Source of the DNA: Peptostreptococcaceae bacterium
Lineage (GTDB): Bacteria; Bacillota_A; Clostridia; Peptostreptococcales; Acidaminobacteraceae
NCBI GenBank assembly: GCA_013619035.1
Contig: JABXKX010000519.1
Location: 1-8,872 of the forward strand
Reading direction: 5' to 3'
Length of the DNA stretch: 8,872 bases
Shown: positions 1 through 6,097 of the stretch, piece by piece
Layout of the letters: the number at the start of each line of letters is the position of its first letter
How positions within the stretch are numbered: position 1 is the first letter of the stretch
Notes under the pieces: generated by a model
Database searches by the model: none
Seen by the model: only the letters and a program-made list of their open reading frames with translations
What the model was told of the DNA's origin: nothing
Position numbers and translations under genes: made by a program

Positions 1-71
1 ACATATTATTATTACTGGGGCTCATGCGCTAGTTAATTTCATGTATACATTTTCTATAAGGTTGATTCCTC

Positions 72-96
72 AAAAGGACCTATAGGTCCTTTTTTT
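72..96 (+). terminator. Intrinsic terminator or attenuator ahead of tyrA
   Basis: A perfect 9-bp stem (AAAAGGACC at 72-80 with GGTCCTTTT at 85-93) closes a TATA loop and runs into a T tract ending at 96, the form of a Rho-independent terminator. It ends only 25 nt before the tyrA start, and I see no promoter in that gap. It may end an upstream gene, or it may act as an attenuator if tyrA is transcribed from upstream. I see no T-box core sequence in the 71 bases before it. Confidence 0.75.
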
Positions 97-121
97 AATA
101 GATTTTTTTTGGGAGGTTATG

Positions 122-958
122 ATGAAGAAGGTATTAATCGTTGGTTTAGGACTCATTGGAGGTTCTATCTTAAAAGGTTTGCAAACTCAATTTGATACCA
201 TTTACGGTTTAGATAGAGACGAAGAAATTATGAAGACTTGTTATGATACCGGTCTTATTAAAAATGAAAGTTTTTCACTTGACCATCTTAAAGAATCGGA
301 TATTGTTTTTGTCTGTCTCTATCCTGAAGCTGCAATAGAGTTTATTAGAGAAGAACAAACTCATTTTAAATCAGGTGCAATAGTAACTGATGTAGTTGGA
401 CTCAAAGTTGCCATAATGGATGAAATCCGAAACTTCATTCGTGAAGATGTATATTTTATTGGTGGTCATCCTATGGCGGGTAGAGAAGGCCGAGGGTTTG
501 CAGTTTCGAGTGAAGATATATTTAGAAATGCCAACTACTTATTGGTTGTCGAAGAAAACACACCTTATGGATGTGTTAAGACATTAGAAAAGATTATAAA
601 TAGATTAGGGTGTAAACGCATCGAAGTAATGGATGCCAAATCACATGATGATATTATCGCTTACACCAGTCATATGCCTCATATACTGTCTACTGTTTTT
701 ATGAGTTGTGATCGATTTGATAATACCAAACACTGTGTTGCAGGCAGTTTTAAAGATATAACCCGAGTGAGTGATATCAATGCGCAGTTATGGTCAGAGT
801 TGATATTAGATAATAAAGATCCTGTTTTAAATGAGATCAAACGGTTTAAGGAGGCTTTATGTAATATAGAACAATTTATCGAATCTGAAGATGCTTATAA
901 TGTAGTAGAGTTTTTGGAGAGTGCGAGAATAAAAAAGGTTAATCTGGGAACCTTATAA
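122..958 (+). CDS. tyrA: Prephenate dehydrogenase (tyrosine biosynthesis)
   Basis: This is a monofunctional prephenate dehydrogenase, a cytoplasmic enzyme that oxidatively decarboxylates prephenate to 4-hydroxyphenylpyruvate with NAD(P)+, the committed step to tyrosine. Visible in the 278 residues are an N-terminal Rossmann dinucleotide-binding motif GLGLIGGS (8-15), the family motif GGHPMAG (114-120), TSHMPH (182-187, with the conserved histidines) and the helical C-terminal signature AGSFKDITRV (207-216) followed by a Trp at 224. There is no chorismate mutase domain and no C-terminal ACT domain, unlike the longer Bacillus TyrA, so tyrosine feedback through an ACT domain is not expected. ATG occurs twice in tandem (119 and 122). 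The GGAGG at 112-116 is 5 nt from the second and only 2 nt from the first, so I chose 122. No other aromatic-pathway gene lies in the window. Confidence 0.93.
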   Translation: MKKVLIVGLGLIGGSILKGLQTQFDTIYGLDRDEEIMKTCYDTGLIKNESFSLDHLKESDIVFVCLYPEAAIEFIREEQTHFKSGAIVTDVVGLKVAIMDEIRNFIREDVYFIGGHPMAGREGRGFAVSSEDIFRNANYLLVVEENTPYGCVKTLEKIINRLGCKRIEVMDAKSHDDIIAYTSHMPHILSTVFMSCDRFDNTKHCVAGSFKDITRVSDINAQLWSELILDNKDPVLNEIKRFKEALCNIEQFIESEDAYNVVEFLESARIKKVNLGTL

Positions 959-992
959 GGAAATAACCTGTTTTATTTATATGGGATTATTA

Positions 993-1001
993 TGATATAC
1001 T
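993..1001 (+). promoter_or_regulatory. Possible extended -10 upstream of the GNAT gene
   Basis: TGATATACT matches an extended -10 (TG, one base, then TATACT, 5 of 6 to TATAAT). No good -35 lies 16-18 nt upstream, which extended -10 promoters tolerate. Start of transcription would fall near 1008, inside the ribosome binding site GAGGGG (1006-1011), giving a very short leader. That makes this call uncertain. Confidence 0.3.
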
Positions 1002-1015
1002 AATAGAGGGGTCAT

Positions 1016-1747
1016 ATGATTAGAAAAGCGACAGCATCTGATTGGGAAGCCATATGGACATTTGTTGAAAGAGACATTGCAAGAAATTATTTTATTGCAC
1101 TCAGTTTGATAAGAGGTAGAGAAACTTATAAAGACATTTACATTGAAGATCAGAAAGGTATTTTATTTCATAGAACCTCTGGGAATCTTCAATTCATTAA
1201 TTATGGAAAAGCTTCTCTTGAATTATTCAACGAACTTATTAGCGAGTTAGAGTTTAAAAAACTGATTGGACCTCGATCGATGTGTCAAGGTCTGAACTTA
1301 GAGCTTGATTATGAAGGTGCAATAATTTGTGCGCTGGATAAAATCAGATATCATTTTACAATGGATTTTTCTAAAACAGAACGAGTTGATGTTGTGGATT
1401 TAGAAGCTATTGAAGAACTTTACAGTGAACTCTTTACAGGTTATCCTAAACTATCTTATATGAAAGAAAAACTGTTATCTCATAGGGGCATTGGTTATCT
1501 GATAAAAGCAGACAAATTAGTATCTGTTGCTCAAAGTGATTTTGGCTGTTTGATTGTAGGTGTTGCAACAGAACTGAATCATCAGCATCAAGGCTACGCG
1601 ACGTTATGTTTGAAAGCTCTTATAAATGAGATGTTTGAAACACATGATACAGTCTATTTACAATATGATAATCCCAATGCTGGTAGATTATATGAGTCGT
1701 TAGGTTTTCGACCTATCGATCAGGTGAATCATTATAAAAAGAGGTGA
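1016..1747 (+). CDS. GNAT-family N-acetyltransferase
   Basis: This is a 243-residue acyltransferase of the GNAT fold, expected to move an acetyl group from acetyl-CoA to an amine; the substrate cannot be read from the sequence. The C-terminal third carries the recognisable catalytic domain: the acetyl-CoA-binding motif A strand and loop (VGVATELNHQHQGYAT, 181-196, with Q-H-Q-G-Y-A in place of the usual R/Q-x-x-G-x-G/A) and motif B (NPNAGRLYESLGF, 219-231). The N-terminal 120 residues start like another GNAT N-terminus (IRKATASDWEAI), so the protein may contain a degenerate GNAT half plus an active one. It ends in TGA, 3 nt before the glutaredoxin-like gene, and its 3' end holds that gene's ribosome binding site, so the two are probably co-transcribed. 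The start is supported by GAGGGG at 1006-1011. Confidence 0.85.
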   Translation: MIRKATASDWEAIWTFVERDIARNYFIALSLIRGRETYKDIYIEDQKGILFHRTSGNLQFINYGKASLELFNELISELEFKKLIGPRSMCQGLNLELDYEGAIICALDKIRYHFTMDFSKTERVDVVDLEAIEELYSELFTGYPKLSYMKEKLLSHRGIGYLIKADKLVSVAQSDFGCLIVGVATELNHQHQGYATLCLKALINEMFETHDTVYLQYDNPNAGRLYESLGFRPIDQVNHYKKR

Positions 1748-1750
1748 GTT

Positions 1751-2089
1751 ATGAAAGAAATTATTATGTACTCGAGTCCAACTTGACCGCATTGCCATAC
1801 TGCTAAGGAGTTCCTTAATGCCAATGGGTTTAAATATATTATTAAAGATGTCTCAATTGATAAAGCTGCACAAAGTGAAATGGCGCAGTATAAAATGCAA
1901 GGCGTTCCATCATTTTATATAGACGGTGATATCATTGTTGGTTTTGATAAAACAAGACTATTAGAACATATCGATTTTAAGCTATTTACGTGTAAAAAAT
2001 GTGAAACAAAAATGAGGGTACCAAAAGATAAAGGTACAATTGTATTAACTTGTAAAGGCTGTCAAACCAAATATAAAATAAAGACATAG
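1751..2089 (+). CDS. Predicted selenocysteine-containing glutaredoxin-like protein with zinc-ribbon tail (in-frame TGA read as Sec)
   Basis: Translation from ATG 1751 meets TGA at codon 12 (1784-1786), and the same frame then stays open to TAG at 2087-2089 (112 residues). Codon 12 is the first position of the thioredoxin-fold redox motif: YSSPT, then TGA, then PHCHTAKEFL, giving Sec12-Pro-His-Cys15 where homologues have CPxC. Other glutaredoxin/NrdH features follow: strand FKYIIKDVSID (27-37), cis-Pro motif GVPSFYIDG (51-59, Pro53) and GFDK (64-67). Residues 79-112 form a separate domain with CxxC pairs at Cys81/Cys84 and Cys101/Cys104, resembling MJ0042-type zinc ribbons. The start has GAGG (1741-1744) 6 nt upstream. 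An internal start at Met44 (1880) lacks a binding site and would remove the active site. The protein is expected to be a cytoplasmic thiol/selenol oxidoreductase. A hairpin after the TGA looks like a bacterial SECIS. The alternative is a pseudogene or sequencing error (TGC to TGA), made less likely by the exact position and the hairpin. No sel genes are in view. Confidence 0.8.
1790..1826 (+). promoter_or_regulatory. Putative bacterial SECIS element
   Basis: The mRNA after the TGA can fold into one irregular hairpin. CATTG 1790-1794 pairs with CAATG 1822-1826, there is a C/C mismatch, CAT 1796-1798 pairs with ATG 1818-1820, five bases bulge on the 5' side (1799-1803), and TAAGG 1804-1808 pairs with CCTTA 1813-1817. 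The apical loop is AGTT (1809-1812). The loop begins 22 nt after the TGA and has G as its second base. This fits the published general bSECIS description: a small apical loop with a G in its first two positions, an upper stem of at least 4 bp, and roughly 16-37 nt from UGA to the loop. SelB binding is inferred. The hairpin lies entirely inside coding sequence, as bacterial SECIS elements must. Confidence 0.65.
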
Positions 2090-2097
2090 AGGTATTT

Positions 2098-2520
2098 ATG
2101 AAAGTTACAGCACGAGGAAGATGTGCACTTAAAGCGATGGTTGAATTGGCATTACATGCAGATAAACGATTATCGGTTAAAGAAATTGCTAAGAATCAAG
2201 ATTTATCAGTACGTTATTTGGAACAAATTTTTTCGAGTTTAAAAAAATCAAAATTAATCAGTGGGACCAAAGGTCCATCTGGTGGCTATACGCTTGAAAA
2301 ACCTGCTGATAAAATATCCGTTGGTGACATATTATTTACAGTTGAAGGGCGGAGTTCTTTTAAGTTAGAGGATAATAAAGATGTTTTAGAAACATGTCTT
2401 GAAGAAATGATTTGGGAAAAACTTGATAATCATATAGAAAGCTTCCTTTCTGAGATGACACTCTCTGACATTGTCAAAACATTTGAATCAAAATCACATG
2501 ATTATATGTATTATATTTAA
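2098..2520 (+). CDS. Rrf2-family transcriptional regulator
   Basis: This is a 140-residue winged-helix DNA-binding protein of the Rrf2 family (relatives: IscR, NsrR, CymR). The N-terminal part is typical: MKVTARGRCALKAMVELA, then the recognition region LSVRYLEQIFSSLKK (36-50) and the wing GTKGPSGGYTL (56-66). IscR and NsrR bind an Fe-S cluster through three closely spaced cysteines in the C-terminal half; here only one cysteine is in that area (Cys100) and one near the N-terminus (Cys9). Cluster binding of the IscR type is therefore unlikely, and a CymR-like protein-partner or cysteine-based mode is possible. Its ribosome binding site (AGAGGT, 2088-2093) overlaps the stop of the glutaredoxin-like gene, so it is the last gene of the GNAT-glutaredoxin-Rrf2 unit. 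It may control that unit or sulfur/redox genes elsewhere; no operator is evident. Confidence 0.9.
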   Translation: MKVTARGRCALKAMVELALHADKRLSVKEIAKNQDLSVRYLEQIFSSLKKSKLISGTKGPSGGYTLEKPADKISVGDILFTVEGRSSFKLEDNKDVLETCLEEMIWEKLDNHIESFLSEMTLSDIVKTFESKSHDYMYYI

Positions 2521-2522
2521 AA

Positions 2523-2547
2523 AAAAGACGAGATTTACTCGTCTTTT
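2523..2547. terminator. Bidirectional intrinsic terminator between convergent genes
   Basis: AAAAGACGAG (2523-2532) and CTCGTCTTTT (2538-2547) form a perfect 10-bp stem around the loop ATTTA. The plus strand ends in a T run and the minus strand in an even longer one (complement of the A run 2519-2526). It serves the Rrf2 gene (stop at 2520) and the racemase gene, whose stop codon (2535-2537) sits in the loop. Confidence 0.88.
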
Positions 2548-3230
2548 ATCATATATTCAGCTAGTACATCCATCGGATCTATAAATGGACAGTTGACATG
2601 ATCTTGATTCAGTATCACACCAATCTCTGTACATCCTGCAATAATAACTTCAGCACCACGTTCAATCAATTCATTGCCAGCTGCAATTAAAAGATTTAAA
2701 CTTCTTTGAGTCACTCCCACATTTTTTATACCCTTTTCACCATATATAGCAGCCATGACTTTTTTATCTTGGCTATCAGATGTTGGATAAATAATCTCAA
2801 TATCTTTAAGTTGTTGATTAAATAGTTGCGTTTTTACAGTGCCTGATGTCGCCAAGATGCCAACCTTTTTACATTCTGAGTATTCACTTTGTAGTTTGTG
2901 ATATATAGATTCAATAGCACTTACTATTGTTATATTGGTATGCCTTCTGAGTTCATCTATGTAATAATGAGCTGTGATACAAGGAATACCTGCTACAACC
3001 ACATCTAATTTTTCTAGATTGTTTGCTGTTTCAATAAGTGCAGGTAGAGGTGATTCAGTGCCATTTAATATAGCAGAAGTTCGATCTGGAATCTTTGCAT
3101 TACTGTCAATAATCACACGGTAATGGTCTTGATCGCAGGATACCTCAGTTTGTCTGATGATACGCTTGTAAAAACTGACGGTTGCTTCTGGTCCCATGCC
3201 ACCGATTATACCTAATATTTTATCATTCAT
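2535..3230 (-). CDS. Aspartate/glutamate racemase family protein
   Basis: This is a 231-residue cofactor-independent amino-acid racemase of the Asp/Glu family, which inverts the alpha carbon using two cysteines. Both cysteine motifs are visible: IPCITAHYY around Cys84 (usual form PCNTAH; the Asn is replaced by Ile) and IAGCTEIGV around Cys200. The N-terminal family signature GIIGGMGPEAT (7-17) is intact. The likely product is D-aspartate or D-glutamate, or another D-amino acid, since relatives include broad-specificity enzymes such as YgeA; the Asn-to-Ile change leaves specificity open. The gene begins directly after the stop codon of the Mur ligase gene with no gap, and its binding site AGAAGGTGA lies in the end of that gene, so translation is probably coupled. 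In this operon the racemase would supply the amino acid used by one of the two ligases. Confidence 0.87.
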   Translation of the reverse strand: MNDKILGIIGGMGPEATVSFYKRIIRQTEVSCDQDHYRVIIDSNAKIPDRTSAILNGTESPLPALIETANNLEKLDVVVAGIPCITAHYYIDELRRHTNITIVSAIESIYHKLQSEYSECKKVGILATSGTVKTQLFNQQLKDIEIIYPTSDSQDKKVMAAIYGEKGIKNVGVTQRSLNLLIAAGNELIERGAEVIIAGCTEIGVILNQDHVNCPFIDPMDVLAEYMIKDE

Positions 3231-4751
3231 TTATTCACCTTCTAAAAGACCCGCCACACGATATTTAAGAGGTTTTCTTAATGTTTCACGTGAAATATCA
3301 GGTCTTAATTTTTCTAATTGATTGAGTGCTATATTGCAGCCATAATCCATACCTTGACAGCCAGCTAACAATAAAACATCATCATCTGATACTTCTGTTA
3401 AAGCATGCGAAATAGCATCTTCAAGTTGATCATAGAGATGTACTTTTATATTGGCTTCTGACATGATTTCTAAGAAAATATTTAATTCATCTTCTGTCAC
3501 TTCATCTTTCCAAATAACATGACCAATAGATTTTGTTGCAATAATTTCTGTTAAACCTAATTTTTTCGACCATTTAACAATAGTTTCTGCATTTTCTTTA
3601 TTAACTGTGACACCACGACTTCCTCGAATGGCGTAAACTAAATGGAAATCTTTATAGGTCATAAAATCGAGTGTTTCAAGTGTCACATTAATATTACCAG
3701 CATTGGCAAAGTGATCATCTATAATTTTATAATTGTCTTCAAATATGAATTCAAATCGTCTTTCAATACCCATAAAATCTTTAATGCCTTTTTGAATGAT
3801 TTCAGCAGGTATTCCTAAAACCATTGCAGTTGTAATAGCAACTAGAGAGTTATATACACAGTGGTATCCAGGAATAGACAATTCAATTTTAAATGGCGTA
3901 TAGTTTAAATTAGAGTGTACTGTAAATCTCGCACGTCCAGTTGATAAATCTAAATCTGTAATCCAAACATTTCCTGAGGTATCATTAACACCATACGTAA
4001 TCGTTTGTGCTTTTGTTTCATGAACCAATCTGGCACTCATTTCATCATCAAGATTAAGTATTGCAGTCGCTTCTGGTTTGGCATTTCTAATCAAACCTGC
4101 TTTGAAATTATAATAGGCTTCAAAAGAACCATGGTTATCAATGTGTTCGCGACTGATATTATTAAGCGTTACAATATCAAAGTCTACCCCGCCTACACGT
4201 TTAAGTTCTAATGCAGAAGAAGATACTTCCATAGTTGCATGTGTGACATGCTTTTCCAACATTTTTGAAAAATACCCATGTAAGTCAAGTGATTCAGGCG
4301 TTGTTAAAATAGCAGCTTCTTGTTCATCATCGATTTTAACCACAACAGTACCAATGAGACCTGTTTTTATTTGATGTGCTTCTAATATAGAGTTCATCAT
4401 AAACGAAGTGGTTGTTTTGCCATTAGTTGCCGTAATGCCAATCATCTTTAAATGACTAGAAGGGTGATTGTAAAATTTATCTGCTAATAAAGCCAAAGCC
4501 AAACGACTATCTTTTACTTTATATTGTGGTATATCTAAGTCTCTAAAATCTTCTACGATTGCAGCAACAGCACCACTATTCATAGCATCTTCTAAATAGT
4601 TATGACCATCTGTTTGGTACCCTTTGACACATACAAATAATGAAGCTGGTGTCACTTTTTTAGAATGATACTGAATACTGTCGACTGTCAAAGGTTGAGC
4701 ATTCTTTTTTTCTATAATATCTAGTGTTGATAAAAGTGTTTCAAGGTTCAT
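3231..4751 (-). CDS. MurE-like Mur ligase family protein (divergent)
   Basis: This 506-residue protein has the full three-domain layout of MurE (UDP-MurNAc-tripeptide synthetase). The N-terminal domain is recognisable (KKVTPASLFVCVKGYQTDGH, 31-50), the ATP loop is intact (GITATNGKTTT, 105-115), and TTPESLDLH (150-158) and the lysine that is carbamylated in MurE (Lys217) are present. Several catalytic or recognition motifs differ: EVSSHAL is EVSSSAL (175-181), the DYAHTP region reads DDHFANA (345-351), the DNPR amino-acid-binding motif is absent, and the AGKGHE motif is AGCQGMD (463-469). It should therefore form an ATP-dependent amide bond, but probably not the usual addition of diaminopimelate or lysine to UDP-MurNAc-dipeptide. 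It follows the ATP-grasp gene by 4 nt, has AAGGAAGTG upstream of its ATG, and abuts the racemase gene. Acceptor and amino acid are unknown. Confidence 0.85.
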   Translation of the reverse strand: MNLETLLSTLDIIEKKNAQPLTVDSIQYHSKKVTPASLFVCVKGYQTDGHNYLEDAMNSGAVAAIVEDFRDLDIPQYKVKDSRLALALLADKFYNHPSSHLKMIGITATNGKTTTSFMMNSILEAHQIKTGLIGTVVVKIDDEQEAAILTTPESLDLHGYFSKMLEKHVTHATMEVSSSALELKRVGGVDFDIVTLNNISREHIDNHGSFEAYYNFKAGLIRNAKPEATAILNLDDEMSARLVHETKAQTITYGVNDTSGNVWITDLDLSTGRARFTVHSNLNYTPFKIELSIPGYHCVYNSLVAITTAMVLGIPAEIIQKGIKDFMGIERRFEFIFEDNYKIIDDHFANAGNINVTLETLDFMTYKDFHLVYAIRGSRGVTVNKENAETIVKWSKKLGLTEIIATKSIGHVIWKDEVTEDELNIFLEIMSEANIKVHLYDQLEDAISHALTEVSDDDVLLLAGCQGMDYGCNIALNQLEKLRPDISRETLRKPLKYRVAGLLEGE

Positions 4752-4755
4752 ATGA

Positions 4756-5940
4756 TCACTTCCTTTTCAGTTTATTAAGTACTTTACTAAATAATTGACC
4801 CATATAATTGAAATAAGGTTTTGTATCATCTAGTGCCCAAATGGCATAAGCTTTTTTTCTGAAGAATGATTTGAATACAGACCATCGTGTTAACTGTTTT
4901 GTTTTGATATACCCTCTTATGGCCAAAACATCTTCAAATGCATAAACAAAAGTACGATGAGTTGAGTATTCTATAAATTTATTTTCCACTGGTTGTCCAA
5001 TTAATTCTCTATATGCAATATAAGGGAAGTTCAACCCCACCTTTTCTAGTAGTGCATTTAGATTTGTTGTTCTTACGTTGATTTCAATTAAATAATATTG
5101 ACCAGTATCAGCATCTTTTTTGAACTCTATTTCAGCAAATCCTTTAAATCCAACAGCTTCTAAAAACGGTGCACCAATGGTATATAATTCGGGTACATGA
5201 AGTTGTTTGGTATATACTGAAGCACCAAAATTGATAGGATATTGACGGTTCTTATTACAAGTCATATAATGTGTTACTTTTGAGTCCTGATTCAAATAAC
5301 AATCAAATGTATACATATGATCATCAAACCCAGGAATAATACGTTGAACAAAAACTTCTAAATGATGTGCCTTCGCTTTTTTAATTGCTTCTTGTAACTC
5401 AGATACATTATTGACTTTAAACATCTTCTTTCTGAAGACCTCAACAAATGCTGGAGAATCCGATGGTTTAACGATACAAGGATAACCAGCTAACTTTTGA
5501 ACTTTAACTAGAAAATCTTCTTCGTCAATACGAATGGTTTCAGGCACGTTTACACCATGTTCAACAGCAATATCGTGTAAAGTATTCTTATCCATAAGAT
5601 CGGTAAATAGACCTTGTTTTTCTTGATTGATTAAATAATATTTTTTTAGTTCATCTAAATGAGCATCCACCACTTCTACATATGGATCTGCACATGGAAA
5701 AAGAACGGGTTTATGATCTTGAGATTTAGCATAATCTATTAAAAATTGAATATATTCTTTTGTATTTTTTCGGTAGTGTGGTGCGATGAGTTTCTCTGAG
5801 ACATATTTAGAATGAAAGCCATATGTACCTTCTTCTTGATAGTCGACAGCAACAACAGAAATATTGTTTCTTCCGAGACCTCTAATAACACTTAATCCAA
5901 TATAGTAATTGGCTCCTAATATAACAGCTTTATGATTCAA
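4756..5940 (-). CDS. ATP-grasp carboxylate-amine ligase
   Basis: This is a 394-residue ATP-grasp enzyme, a family that activates a carboxylate as an acyl phosphate and joins it to an amine. An N-terminal pre-ATP-grasp Rossmann-like domain (AVILGANYYIGLSVIRGLG, 5-23) is followed by the ATP-grasp core: the ATP-binding lysine in PCIVKPS (154-160), GFAEIEF (267-273) and the metal-binding strand YLIEINVRTTN (283-293, Glu286 and Asn288). The basic last 40 residues (RKKAY, LNKLKRK) contain no clear membrane helix. The start is TTG (complement of 5938-5940), chosen because AGAGGAGG (complement of 5947-5954) lies 6 nt upstream. It ends in TGA, 4 nt before the Mur ligase gene. In Enterococcus faecium an ATP-grasp D-aspartate ligase is encoded with an aspartate racemase and builds the peptidoglycan cross-bridge; the gene company here suggests a comparable use of a D-amino acid, but that is inference. 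Confidence 0.85.
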   Translation of the reverse strand: MNHKAVILGANYYIGLSVIRGLGRNNISVVAVDYQEEGTYGFHSKYVSEKLIAPHYRKNTKEYIQFLIDYAKSQDHKPVLFPCADPYVEVVDAHLDELKKYYLINQEKQGLFTDLMDKNTLHDIAVEHGVNVPETIRIDEEDFLVKVQKLAGYPCIVKPSDSPAFVEVFRKKMFKVNNVSELQEAIKKAKAHHLEVFVQRIIPGFDDHMYTFDCYLNQDSKVTHYMTCNKNRQYPINFGASVYTKQLHVPELYTIGAPFLEAVGFKGFAEIEFKKDADTGQYYLIEINVRTTNLNALLEKVGLNFPYIAYRELIGQPVENKFIEYSTHRTFVYAFEDVLAIRGYIKTKQLTRWSVFKSFFRKKAYAIWALDDTKPYFNYMGQLFSKVLNKLKRK

Positions 5941-6006
5941 GAGAATCCTCCTCTTTACGTATTTATTATCATATTATTTTACCACGAATCCTTCTGTTTT
6001 GCATTA

Positions 6007-6017
6007 ATTAGCATAAT
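6007..6017 (-). repeat. 11-bp motif ATTATGCTAAT, copy 1
   Basis: The minus strand here reads ATTATGCTAAT, identical to 6515-6525 on the plus strand, where it covers the left half-site of the inverted repeat before psuK. This copy lies in the intergenic region between the divergent ATP-grasp and CoA-binding genes, upstream of both. A shared regulator site is possible, but it could be chance in AT-rich DNA. Confidence 0.3.
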
Positions 6018-6034
6018 AAATCCTACGTTGGGTA

Positions 6035-6063
6035 TTGTAATAAAATAAACATTTAGTTACAAT
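6035..6063 (+). promoter_or_regulatory. Sigma-A-type promoter for the CoA-binding protein gene
   Basis: TTGTAA (6035-6040, 4 of 6 to TTGACA) and TACAAT (6058-6063, 5 of 6 to TATAAT) are separated by exactly 17 nt. Transcription would start near 6070, giving a leader of about 28 nt that includes the ribosome binding site at 6087-6094. Confidence 0.6.
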
Positions 6064-6097
6064 TAAGTTGCCCTTATATAGGGGGTTAGGAGGTTAT

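Noticed and set aside
2..85. Possible C-terminal tail of an upstream gene in frame 2, ending at TAG 83-85
   Set aside because: The 27 residues are hydrophobic in part but match no family I recognise, other frames also close nearby, and the stop would lie in the terminator loop. The fragment is too short to call.
934..958. Hairpin at the tyrA 3' end (AAGGTT with AACCTT) as a terminator
   Set aside because: The stem is 6 bp with an 8-base loop and is followed by ATAAGGAAAT instead of a T run, so it does not look like an intrinsic terminator.
1751..1786. Reading the TGA as tryptophan (Mollicutes code 4)
   Set aside because: TGA ends the GNAT, ATP-grasp and CoA-binding genes, tryptophan codons here are TGG, and Trp at a glutaredoxin nucleophile position would make no sense.
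1880..2089. Stand-alone 69-codon gene starting at Met 1880
   Set aside because: No ribosome binding site precedes it, it would begin in the middle of the glutaredoxin fold, and the codons upstream continue the same protein back to ATG 1751.
4005..4374. Two plus-strand open frames of 68 and 77 codons
   Set aside because: Both lie antisense within the intact Mur ligase gene, lack binding sites and encode no recognisable domain.
5955..6030. Minus-strand promoter for the ATP-grasp operon (TATGAT, complement of 5968-5973)
   Set aside because: A promoter must exist in this interval, but no -35 of acceptable match stands 16-18 nt from TATGAT or from the alternative TAAAAT, so I could not place it with confidence.
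6071..6083. CCC-TTATATA-GGG mini-hairpin in the leader of the CoA-binding gene as a riboswitch
   Set aside because: Only three or four pairs in a leader of about 28 nt; too small for any known riboswitch.
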